26,060 bases of DNA from Desulfurococcales archaeon (GTDB taxonomy: Archaea > Thermoproteota > Thermoprotei_A > Sulfolobales > NBVN01). Made by a program: the position numbers and the translations under genes. The stretch lies in the NCBI GenBank assembly GCA_027083115.1, contig JALWQN010000006.1:1-26060 (forward strand). The letters run 5' to 3'. Positions 16,255 through 22,658 of the stretch are shown here, one piece after another. A model generated the notes under the pieces. The model worked only from the letters and a program-made list of their open reading frames with translations. It made no database searches and was not told where the DNA came from. Positions within the stretch are counted from its first letter, which is position 1; each line of letters starts with the position of its first letter.

Positions 16255-16288
16255 GTGTACTGTTGGTATGTCTTATCCCCTCAAGAGG

Positions 16289-16308
16289 AATACTGAAGTA
16301 GTAGTATT
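16289..16308. promoter_or_regulatory. Candidate operator 1: AATACT-N8-AGTATT
   Basis: This perfect inverted repeat of 6-bp arms lies just downstream of the leftward TATA-like element (TTTAAATA, about 16306-16313), before the leftward ribbon-helix-helix gene. The same arms recur joined together at 16346-16357, with centres 53 bp apart, about five helical turns. Confidence 0.45.
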
Positions 16309-16345
16309 TAAAATTAACTTTGATATGTCTGATACTTTAAAAGAA

Positions 16346-16357
16346 AATACTAGTATT
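16346..16357. promoter_or_regulatory. Candidate operator 2: palindrome AATACTAGTATT
   Basis: This perfect 12-bp palindrome is made of the same half-sites as operator 1. It lies immediately upstream of the TATA-like TTATATGG (16361-16368) of the rightward ribbon-helix-helix gene, a position where a bound repressor would block TBP/TFB. Confidence 0.45.
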
Positions 16358-16361
16358 CCAT

Positions 16362-16379
16362 TATATGGAGTTACATATA
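16362..16379. promoter_or_regulatory. Inverted repeat TATATG-N6-CATATA over the rightward promoter
   Basis: Perfect 6-bp arms with a 6-base spacer cover the likely TATA box of the rightward ribbon-helix-helix gene, about 32 bases before its start. The arm sequence differs from operators 1 and 2, so it may be a different site or a by-product of the TATA sequence. Confidence 0.3.
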
Positions 16380-16410
16380 GAACGCATTACCAAAATAAGT
16401 GGGGGTTTAT

Positions 16411-16590
16411 GTGAAAATAGTTACTTTCAAAATAGATGATCGCCTTCTCGAGAGAGTTGATAGATTTGCTGAAAAAAATGGTGTCTCTAGGTCAGAAGTA
16501 ATTAGAGAGGCAATCATAAGGTACCTTAATGGGGGTGGTTATAAAAAGAAAGAAAGAATGTTTAAGGTTAAATATGTTGTCTTAACATGA
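16411..16590 (+). CDS. Small ribbon-helix-helix transcription regulator (CopG-like)
   Basis: This 59-aa protein is almost entirely a ribbon-helix-helix domain: strand KIVTFKIDD, helix RLLERVDRFAEKNG, turn VSRSE, helix VIREAIIRYL, then a short basic tail. Such proteins bind DNA as dimers through the paired strands. GTG 16411 is chosen because GTGGGGG at 16399-16405 precedes it by about 5 bases and the family's strand begins right after it; the in-frame GTG 16399 is part of that site. The divergent spacer carries repeated AATACT/AGTATT half-sites that this protein or its neighbour may bind. Its stop is 6 bases from the convergent metallo-hydrolase stop. Confidence 0.88.
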   Translation: MKIVTFKIDDRLLERVDRFAEKNGVSRSEVIREAIIRYLNGGGYKKKERMFKVKYVVLT

Positions 16591-16596
16591 TTTCCT

Positions 16597-17259
16597 TCAA
16601 AAACCTTCGTACTTAAAAATCACTACTCTTGGCTCATCCCAAGCCAGCAAATCATTTTTCTTTATTTCCCACCTATTCCCAGGTAACCTAATGATCTCAT
16701 GATCTTTCATTAAGTCGAGGAAAGTATCTATCGGAGCTAATGGTAAGTTAACCCCATTAATCCAATAATGCATTGGTATAGCAGCTCTTGGTCTAACCAT
16801 ATCTATTAGCACTTTTGCTTCTCTTGCATCAATAGTGAATGTGCCTCCTACAGGCGCCATCATAACATCAACATCTCTCAGCAACCCAGTATTGGACGGA
16901 ACATGGCCTATATCGCCCAAGTGAAGGAACCGAACACCATCTAAATCAATGAGGTAGGCTATTACAGTCCCCCGCCTTCTTCCCTTACTTTTGTCATGAA
17001 AGAACCTTATGCCCTTGACTTTGTGACCTAATACATCAAATTCTCCTTCCTTCATTGAATAAACTTTTGTTTTTTCATGGGATACGATGGTATATGCGTT
17101 ATGATCGAAGTGTTCATGAGTAATTAAAACTACATCTGCAGATGCCTTAGGTGGTCTTAAACCGATACTACCTCCGTCATGAGGGTCTATCACGATAGAT
17201 TTTTCATGAGAATCTACTATCTCAAAGCATGAGTGCCCGTGCCATATTAATACAGGCAT
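16597..17259 (-). CDS. Metallo-beta-lactamase-fold hydrolase (UPF0173/UlaG-like)
   Basis: This 220-aa hydrolase with the metallo-beta-lactamase fold has the metal-binding THEHFDH (H48, H50, D52, H53), a later HLGDIGH and PMHYW, and opens with WHGHSCFEI as in UPF0173/UlaG-like proteins. A di-metal phosphodiesterase or lactonase-type reaction is expected from the family, but the substrate is unknown; many members are annotated only as metal-dependent hydrolase. ATG 17259 follows GGGGGAG. The neighbouring genes give no functional clue. Confidence 0.9.
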   Translation of the reverse strand: MPVLIWHGHSCFEIVDSHEKSIVIDPHDGGSIGLRPPKASADVVLITHEHFDHNAYTIVSHEKTKVYSMKEGEFDVLGHKVKGIRFFHDKSKGRRRGTVIAYLIDLDGVRFLHLGDIGHVPSNTGLLRDVDVMMAPVGGTFTIDAREAKVLIDMVRPRAAIPMHYWINGVNLPLAPIDTFLDLMKDHEIIRLPGNRWEIKKNDLLAWDEPRVVIFKYEGF

Positions 17260-17341
17260 TTACTCCCCCAACATATCTTGCACTAGAAGAAGATAAAAAT
17301 AACCTTGTTAGACCCTAATATTTGCTGGTGAATTATTTCAG

Positions 17342-17704
17342 TCACTCAATGCCATTAACGACAGGAACTAATTCATCTCCAGATATAAATATTTCACTAC
17401 CTAAGCAGCTCGCATTAACTAGTAATGTACTTTTGGATGGAACACTAAACACTGTTATCTCTTTAAGAGTACTATTAACTAGGCAGTAAAGAGTTACTGA
17501 AGCATTATTTGTTCCCCAATTAGCTATGATCGCCTTATTAAACTTATTAAATAGGATTACTTCAAGTTCTTTAATGCCTTCGAAGTTGCTGTAAGGCTTT
17601 ACTTCCTTACTTGCTATAGACAAAACTACGCTACCTAAACTTATAACTATAAGCATAAGAAGTAATTCAATATACAAGGATTGTATTGCTTTTGATGTCC
17701 TCAA
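17342..17704 (-). CDS. Small pilin-like membrane/secreted protein, function unknown
   Basis: This 120-aa protein has a short basic N-terminus followed by one hydrophobic helix (about 9-30, IELLLMLIVISLGSVVL) and an extracellular-looking remainder rich in Asn, Ser and Val with two Cys. The layout resembles archaeal type IV pilin-like proteins. The sequence around K5-A6-I7-Q8 is near the class III cleavage pattern but has Gln where that pattern wants a small or hydrophobic residue, so processing is uncertain. TTG 17704 is used because GGGTGA precedes it by about 5 bases. A 10-bp direct repeat (TAATATAGTG at 17715-17724 and 17730-17739) lies just upstream. No neighbouring pilus assembly genes are present. 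Confidence 0.6.
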   Translation of the reverse strand: MRTSKAIQSLYIELLLMLIVISLGSVVLSIASKEVKPYSNFEGIKELEVILFNKFNKAIIANWGTNNASVTLYCLVNSTLKEITVFSVPSKSTLLVNASCLGSEIFISGDELVPVVNGIE

Positions 17705-17714
17705 CCATTCACCC

Positions 17715-17739
17715 TAATATAGTGAACCATAATATAGTG
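17715..17739. repeat. 10-bp direct repeat TAATATAGTG, two copies
   Basis: Copies at 17715-17724 and 17730-17739 are 15 bases apart in the 46-base gap before the pilin-like gene. Read leftward each copy contains CTATATTA, which could serve as a TATA box. It may be a duplicated promoter element. Confidence 0.35.
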
Positions 17740-17750
17740 TTACGTAAATA

Positions 17751-18452
17751 CTACCGCCTCATTTGGGAGTTGTAGTAATCGCATAATTGTTTCAGTGGGC
17801 ATAAATTGCACTTAGGAGATCGGGCCGTACATACCTTTCTCCCATGCGTAATTAGTATTATATGTGCTTTATGTAAGAGGGCAGGGTCCTTTCCTAAATG
17901 GCCAATGACTTTCTTCCTTATTGAGCGATACTCCTCTCCTTTATTAATGCAACCAAGCCGAGCAAGGACTCTCCTTATATGTGTGTCTACAGGGAAAGTA
18001 GGGTATTTCCTGGCCATAAGGAGAAAAACATCTGTTGTCTTGGGCCCGACACCCTTGATTGCGATAAGTTTTTCTTTAAGGGTTTCTGGATCTATTTCTA
18101 ATAGAGTATCGAGTTCCTTAATAGTAAGAGTCCTTAATACGTTCTTTATTGTTTTTGCTTTAATTAACTGCATTCCCGAAGGCTTAATTAACTCAGCTAA
18201 ATTCTTTGTTTTAATATTCTTGAAGGGAGCTGGATTAAGGTCTGGATCGATGTGCATTCTTAGATTCTTGAGGGCTCTAAGGGCATTCTTGTCTGAAGTG
18301 TTTTGGGTAAGTATAATTGATACTAAAATTCCAAAGGGATGCATTCCTTCTTTAATCGCTTTAATAGCTAAGAAATCTTCAGGTTTTGGGTTGAAGTCAT
18401 AAAACTCAAGCAGTTTCTTGATTATATCCCTTAAATTACACTCTTTTTTCAT
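17751..18452 (-). CDS. nth: Endonuclease III (DNA glycosylase/AP lyase)
   Basis: This 233-aa base-excision repair enzyme removes oxidised pyrimidines and nicks at abasic sites. The helix-hairpin-helix is LIAIKGVGPKTTD (129-141) with catalytic Lys138. Catalytic Asp156 lies in FPVDTHIRRV, and the [4Fe-4S] cluster ligands are C208, C215, C218 and C224 (CX6CX2CX5C). Lys at 138 fits bifunctional endonuclease III rather than the MIG-type G/T mismatch glycosylase. ATG 18452 follows AGGTGATGG. Its promoter region is shared with the divergent small membrane protein gene; CTTTATAATT (reading leftward, near 18480) is a plausible TATA box. Confidence 0.94.
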   Translation of the reverse strand: MKKECNLRDIIKKLLEFYDFNPKPEDFLAIKAIKEGMHPFGILVSIILTQNTSDKNALRALKNLRMHIDPDLNPAPFKNIKTKNLAELIKPSGMQLIKAKTIKNVLRTLTIKELDTLLEIDPETLKEKLIAIKGVGPKTTDVFLLMARKYPTFPVDTHIRRVLARLGCINKGEEYRSIRKKVIGHLGKDPALLHKAHIILITHGRKVCTARSPKCNLCPLKQLCDYYNSQMRR

Positions 18453-18529
18453 ATCTGACCATCACCTAAGTTTTCCCCAAAATTATAAAGTAGTAGTACT
18501 TAGGAAATACTTCATCGATTATAAACAGT

Positions 18530-18537
18530 TTTATAAA
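18530..18537 (+). promoter_or_regulatory. Putative TATA box for the small membrane protein gene
   Basis: TTTATAAA lies 47 bases before the ATG at 18577, giving an expected start near 18558. This supports 18577 as the start codon and excludes the long upstream in-frame extension. Confidence 0.45.
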
Positions 18538-18576
18538 GAAAAGCCGATCTCAGAAGAACCTATGGTGGTGAAGAGG

Positions 18577-18864
18577 ATGAACTGGGGTAGGGCATTTGGA
18601 CTAGGGATTAAGTTCTTTGCTTTTTCAGCGTTATTTACGATAACTGGGTCCTTACTTATAGCTTCCGCTGTATCTATAAACTTGCTTAATGATGGACCGG
18701 GCAAGCTAGTGATAAGTGTTGATGCTTCCAACATATTCAGAAGTATGGGGGCCTTCACACTCCTAACAATAGGATTAATGATTCTTGTTATAGGCAATTC
18801 TGCGTTATTCTTTAAGCTTATTTCTGAAGCATTAAGCGAGTCGGGAAAAGACTATTTTTGGTGA
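18577..18864 (+). CDS. Small two-helix membrane protein, function unknown
   Basis: This 95-aa protein has two predicted membrane helices (about 8-30 and 55-78), a short basic N-terminus and an acidic loop between the helices. I recognise no family. The reading frame is open upstream to 18418, but that part overlaps the nth start region. ATG 18577 is preceded by GGTGGTGA with 5 bases spacing and by a TATA box at 18530-18537. Its last 13 bases overlap the 3' end of the convergent gene at 18852. Proximity to two other membrane or surface proteins may be coincidental. Confidence 0.6.
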   Translation: MNWGRAFGLGIKFFAFSALFTITGSLLIASAVSINLLNDGPGKLVISVDASNIFRSMGAFTLLTIGLMILVIGNSALFFKLISEALSESGKDYFW

Positions 18865-19718
18865 TGAGTTGATCTGTAGATTTTAATGAAGAAATATAGG
18901 GAAGCGACGAAGGCAACTATACTTCCAACCAATAAACCCATAATTGGTGGGCTAATGACAAAACCTTGTCTTCCTACATTAGAAGTAGTTCGAGTTAGTT
19001 GTGTACCGCCCAATAATTTAAGGGTTTCTTTGTCTCCACCTATTAAGCTCACATTTAAGTTCTTAATAACATGCAGAGTAACATTACCGTTAGTTATGTC
19101 TCTAGCGATTTTTGACGTGTATTTCAATAGTACACCAGTCTTGCACTCATAGTAAGCAATCCCATTAGCCCCTGAAGATATTTCGGTAGCTTCAAAAGTT
19201 ACTCCGTTTAATGATAAGTTAACGCAACTAGCGGAGCCACTTAAAGTAACTATTGGTGAAACGTACATCACCTTAGCCAACTCATACGAGAAATCATTCT
19301 TAGAAATTAAGGAAGGATGAATAGTTCTCAGTGAAAGGCCCTCAATAAGCTTCGTTACGTTCTGTGACATCGTCTTCATTAATGCAGTTATGGAGATCCA
19401 GGAGTTAGATAAGAATTGTACAGATATATTACCGATGGGTCCCCCTGAGACCTCAACATGAGTTCTATTGTAATTTTCAACATTAATTATGTAATTCTGA
19501 ACAACAAACATTCTAACAGGCGTATTACCAACCATAAGGGACAAACTAAAAACGTACTCATAAATAAGTTTAGCTGTTTGGCCAGGAACAGTTAATAATG
19601 TATCTATTCCTGAAGCTCTAGCAATGCTTGTGAAGTAAGGCATTATGAGGATAGAAATAAATAGAGCTATAAGAACCGCATTCACAAAGTAGCTTACTCT
19701 TTTGTTGCTTTTTTTCAT
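18852..19718 (-). CDS. Membrane-anchored surface protein, function unknown
   Basis: This 288-aa protein has an N-terminal signal or anchor helix (about 8-33), an extracellular region of about 220 residues with many Asn-X-Ser/Thr sequons (NRT, NIS, NVT, NLS, NVS), and a C-terminal membrane helix (about 258-280) followed by a short basic tail. The exposed part contains only two Cys (in SCVNL and YYECK), which may form a disulphide. No enzymatic motif is visible. It may be a surface or receptor-like protein specific to this lineage. ATG 19718 follows GGTG and AAGGA. The 3' end overlaps the convergent small membrane protein gene by 13 bases. Confidence 0.65.
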   Translation of the reverse strand: MKKSNKRVSYFVNAVLIALFISILIMPYFTSIARASGIDTLLTVPGQTAKLIYEYVFSLSLMVGNTPVRMFVVQNYIINVENYNRTHVEVSGGPIGNISVQFLSNSWISITALMKTMSQNVTKLIEGLSLRTIHPSLISKNDFSYELAKVMYVSPIVTLSGSASCVNLSLNGVTFEATEISSGANGIAYYECKTGVLLKYTSKIARDITNGNVTLHVIKNLNVSLIGGDKETLKLLGGTQLTRTTSNVGRQGFVISPPIMGLLVGSIVAFVASLYFFIKIYRSTHHQK

Positions 19719-19751
19719 TCCTTAGCACCTGATTTAACGGTTAGGTTAGCC

Positions 19752-20465
19752 TTAAAACTCATAATGTGTATAATGATTAATGACTTTATATATTAAATGA
19801 ATTTCCTGACCGCATTCGCATACAAAGTAATTAATTAATTTTAACTTAATCCAGTCCTCAAGTGTAGGGAACCCTTTGCCTTCAACTGGCGTAATGGATT
19901 TTTCTCCACCTATAATGTAGGGGGATACCGTAACCCGGAATTCATCAACTAATCTTTCCTTAAATAAAGACCAAATCACATTCCCCCCTCCTTCAACAAG
20001 CAAAGACTTAATCCCTAAATCATGGAGCTTACGGAGCCCTTCATTCATAGAAATACCGGCTCCTGTTGAACGTATAACTATTACTTTAACTCCCTTACTT
20101 TCAAGGCTTCTGACTTTTTCTTTAGGTGCTCTAGGTGAAGTAAGCACCACAGTTGGGGCTTCCTGAATATTGAATAGCTTCAAGTCCAGTGGAGCTTTAA
20201 GCAGCCCATCAACTAGGACCCTGACTGGATTAGAACCATTAATATACCGGACTGTGAGGCTAGGGTTATCAGTTATTGCTGTATTAGCCCCTATCATCAC
20301 TGCATCGTTAGTTGCCCTTAGGATATGAAGTCTTTTCTTATCATAAGGGCAACTTAACCTGGATTCGCCCACTGAAGAAGATATCTTACCGTCAGCTGAC
20401 ATCGTCACGAAAACTGTGACATAAGGTCTTCCCATTCTCTGATCTTTCGTAAACAAGAGATCCAT
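19752..20465 (-). CDS. RibD_C-family reductase (ArfC-like, riboflavin biosynthesis)
   Basis: This is a dihydrofolate-reductase-fold protein (up to 237 aa) like archaeal 2,5-diamino-6-ribosylamino-4(3H)-pyrimidinone 5'-phosphate reductase, which reduces the ribosyl side chain to ribityl with NADPH. Key segments are VTMSADGKIS, DAVMIGANTAITDNPSLTVR, NPVRVLVDG, SLLVEGGGNVIWSLFKERLVDE and the closing PYIIGGEKS. There is no deaminase domain, as usual in archaea. The family start corresponds to M11 (ATG 20435), but the only good ribosome binding site (GGTGTG, 9 bases upstream) precedes ATG 20465; both are possible. It overlaps the preceding amidohydrolase gene by 74 bases (44 if the later start is used), so the two are surely one transcript. 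Confidence 0.88.
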   Translation of the reverse strand: MDLLFTKDQRMGRPYVTVFVTMSADGKISSSVGESRLSCPYDKKRLHILRATNDAVMIGANTAITDNPSLTVRYINGSNPVRVLVDGLLKAPLDLKLFNIQEAPTVVLTSPRAPKEKVRSLESKGVKVIVIRSTGAGISMNEGLRKLHDLGIKSLLVEGGGNVIWSLFKERLVDEFRVTVSPYIIGGEKSITPVEGKGFPTLEDWIKLKLINYFVCECGQEIHLIYKVINHYTHYEF

Positions 20466-21576
20466 TTACAACGACACACCTAATTAATTCTTCACCGCAC
20501 CGTTTAATTAAAGCAACTGCTTTGTTTTTGGCCCTCTCTAAAGGTGTCCCAGCATATTGAATTAGCGTCATATTAAAGCTACTTCCTTCTTTTAGGTAAT
20601 TCCTCAAATGCAATGGGGAGGTATTAACTAATGCCTTAAGAACCCAGTTAGGGTCATCTATTCCTTCCCTCCTCATGAGAAAGTAGAGCAGCTCAGCCTC
20701 CCTCCATAAATCGGGTTTAATCCATCCGCCATTATCGGTACCTAAGGCCACGTTAATGCCTAAACTATATATTTCCTTTAAATTAGGAAGTCCTGAAAGG
20801 AACCATAAATTAGACCTTAGGCAAAGAACCAGGGTCACATCTAACTCACGAAGCAATGCTAATTCTTCGGATGTGAGCCATGTTCCATGAATAACAGCAT
20901 CTGGTATCCCAACATTAAATAAAAGCTTAAAGTCGTTTGAGTCGTGAGTTTCTTTAATTTCAGAAGCATGGGAGAAAAACAATTTCCCTGCTTTCCTTGA
21001 CTGCTTATATAGCAAGCTTAGGTCTTCAGGGCTAAAGTATAGAGGGGACGAGATCCCAACACCGTCCGCAGATTTTAGGATTTCATCGATATAATCTTTG
21101 GTTAACTTTCCCTGTATTTCAGGCATTGTGAGAACAAAGTGACCAACATCCATTTTATTTATGTCGCAGATTTTTAACCCCCTTAACCCAAGTTCCCTGA
21201 ATTCAGCAACGAATCCTGCACCATAGCTCCTTACTTTCATCATAAATGACTTAAGGAAGGAACATAATGTCTTGTCGCTGATTTTTTTAAGTAGAGTATA
21301 TTTAAGGCCATATGGCTCGCCTACTAAGGAGTCGATGTCCAAATCATAGCCCTCTTCAACAACCGAGTAATCCATTCCGTGAACATGCATGTTAGCTAAT
21401 GCAGGAATAGCTAAATAGCCGCTGAAGTCTATACTGCCATAAGCGCCTTTCTCTATGCTGGCGATTGTTCTACCTGAGGCCTCTAAATAAATAGTTAGGG
21501 GACCTTCAAGAAATTCTAAATCCTCCCCTAAAAAAGCTCCTGCAACTGTCAGCGATTTCTCAAGCATTTTCCTCAT
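20392..21576 (-). CDS. Amidohydrolase-superfamily deaminase/hydrolase (COG0402-like)
   Basis: This 394-aa metal-dependent hydrolase keeps the usual ligands: HVH at 64-66, His203 in FSHASE, His230 in VIHGTW and Asp281 in LGTDNGG. The overall pattern is that of the cytosine deaminase/ATZ-TRZ/5'-methylthioadenosine deaminase group, which deaminate or dechlorinate ring compounds. Its overlap with an ArfC-like gene suggests a role in pyrimidine, purine or flavin precursor metabolism, but this is inference from position. ATG 21576 and ATG 21567 are both possible; TATTTAATATAAA (about 21585-21601, reading leftward) would place the transcript start near 21570, favouring 21567 as a nearly leaderless start. 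The C-terminal tail is encoded inside the reductase gene. Confidence 0.85.
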   Translation of the reverse strand: MRKMLEKSLTVAGAFLGEDLEFLEGPLTIYLEASGRTIASIEKGAYGSIDFSGYLAIPALANMHVHGMDYSVVEEGYDLDIDSLVGEPYGLKYTLLKKISDKTLCSFLKSFMMKVRSYGAGFVAEFRELGLRGLKICDINKMDVGHFVLTMPEIQGKLTKDYIDEILKSADGVGISSPLYFSPEDLSLLYKQSRKAGKLFFSHASEIKETHDSNDFKLLFNVGIPDAVIHGTWLTSEELALLRELDVTLVLCLRSNLWFLSGLPNLKEIYSLGINVALGTDNGGWIKPDLWREAELLYFLMRREGIDDPNWVLKALVNTSPLHLRNYLKEGSSFNMTLIQYAGTPLERAKNKAVALIKRCGEELIRCVVVNGSLVYERSENGKTLCHSFRDDVS

Positions 21577-21601
21577 TCATTACTGGGTTTATATTAAATA
21601 A

Positions 21602-21638
21602 CTCCTTCCATCCCATATTATCTGGGATGATGAAGGAG
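21602..21638. promoter_or_regulatory. Strong 14-bp inverted repeat between divergent genes
   Basis: CTCCTTC plus CATCCCA (21602-21615) pairs with TGGGATG (21623-21629) plus GAAGGAG (21632-21638). The loop is 7 bases and the only irregularity is a 2-base bulge (AT, 21630-21631). It lies in the 74-base spacer between the amidohydrolase and nucleotidyltransferase genes. As DNA it could be an operator next to both promoters. As RNA it would sequester AAGGAG, a ribosome binding site for the rightward gene. Confidence 0.5.
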
Positions 21639-21650
21639 CAGGTATGATTG

Positions 21651-22658
21651 ATGATTAATAGCATACCAACTGACAGAGGAGTTTTAGATCATGATGTCTT
21701 GGTGGACAGAGATGGTAGAGTATATGTTGCCGTGGGTAATATGCACCCTCCGAACGGAGTCATAGCTTACCTTAAATATATTCCTTCTTCGTCACCCACA
21801 ATATGGGAAAGGAAAGGAACTTGGTTAAAAAGGGTTTTAAGAAGGTATGGAGTGAAAAGTGTTTCTAAAGTAACAAAGAAACTCTTAGGGGGAATTTATG
21901 ACCCTGTTTTAGGTACTTCAGTACCATTCATTAGATGGAGTGAAATAAGTGAATGGCTGAGGCCTGAAGAGAAGCTTCAGAGATTAATTAGAAAGGCTAA
22001 TGACCTCTTGGAAATTAAGGCTATAGATGCAGCCTTAAGGATAAGTGATTCAGTAGGCATTAGCCTGCAGAACCTTGGTATAACGGGTTCGCTTCTATTA
22101 GGAGCTCAAAACCCTAGGTATTCAGACTTAAACCTGGTGGTTTACGGGTGTAAGGAAGCACTGGATATTGCTTATTGCGAGGACTTGGGTTTAGATCCTA
22201 TGCCTAAAGAAAAGTATGTTGAGAGAATACATAGCCAGTCCATAACTTATGGCTTACCCGAAAGTATCCTTAAAGGCCTTAATCCTCCACATAAGTTAAG
22301 GTCTATTTCCGGCACTCCTGTAGGGTTTACTTTTGTCTCAAAGGAGAGCGTAAGGTATGGGGACATAGTATATAGGTCTCTTGGTAGTGTAAAGGCTAAG
22401 CTATATGTGGAGAGCGGAGCGTGTCGATCCCTCCAATATCCTTCGATAACCAACGTTACTGAAGTGCTAAATATAGAAGGCCTAAGAAATGGCTACAAAA
22501 TTAAGGCGATTATTTCTTATGAGGGATTATTTAATTGGACGTTATTTAAGGGTGGTTGCATTAATGTTAGTGGAGTGGCATTAGTTAGGTATCCCTACCA
22601 AGATTATGCAATATTGGTGGGAGGCAAAGAAAACCCGGGTTACGTTATTCCGTGCTAG
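21651..22658 (+). CDS. Predicted nucleotidyltransferase-fold protein (COG1665-like)
   Basis: This 335-aa archaeal protein contains a polymerase-beta-like nucleotidyltransferase core: ITGSLLLGAQNPRYSDLNLVVYG, with the GS motif at about 146-147. The metal-binding pair expected as D-x-D reads D-L-N (about 159-161), so one carboxylate is replaced by Asn and activity is doubtful unless another residue serves. The N-terminal 100 residues (RDGRVYVAVGNMHPP and so on) and the C-terminal 130 residues are not recognised. ATG 21651 is preceded by AGGT (spacing 7); TTG 21648 is the alternative with AAGGAG at 21633-21638. An overlapping ATG at 21644 opens only a 4-codon frame. The end overlaps the convergent lysS by 14 bases. 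Confidence 0.7.
   Translation: MINSIPTDRGVLDHDVLVDRDGRVYVAVGNMHPPNGVIAYLKYIPSSSPTIWERKGTWLKRVLRRYGVKSVSKVTKKLLGGIYDPVLGTSVPFIRWSEISEWLRPEEKLQRLIRKANDLLEIKAIDAALRISDSVGISLQNLGITGSLLLGAQNPRYSDLNLVVYGCKEALDIAYCEDLGLDPMPKEKYVERIHSQSITYGLPESILKGLNPPHKLRSISGTPVGFTFVSKESVRYGDIVYRSLGSVKAKLYVESGACRSLQYPSITNVTEVLNIEGLRNGYKIKAIISYEGLFNWTLFKGGCINVSGVALVRYPYQDYAILVGGKENPGYVIPC

Noticed and set aside
17806..18402. 198-codon open frame on the plus strand opposite endonuclease III
   Set aside because: The minus-strand frame has all endonuclease III catalytic and Fe-S residues; the plus frame has no domain and is an antisense shadow.
18418..18576. 53-codon N-terminal extension of the small membrane protein
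   Set aside because: It overlaps the nth start, lies upstream of the TATA box at 18530-18537, and a good ribosome binding site precedes ATG 18577.
21627..21673. C/D box guide RNA (ATGATGA at 21627-21633, CTGA at 21670-21673)
   Set aside because: Internal D' and C' boxes are not convincing, the C-D distance is short, and the sequence lies inside the inverted repeat and start of a coding gene.
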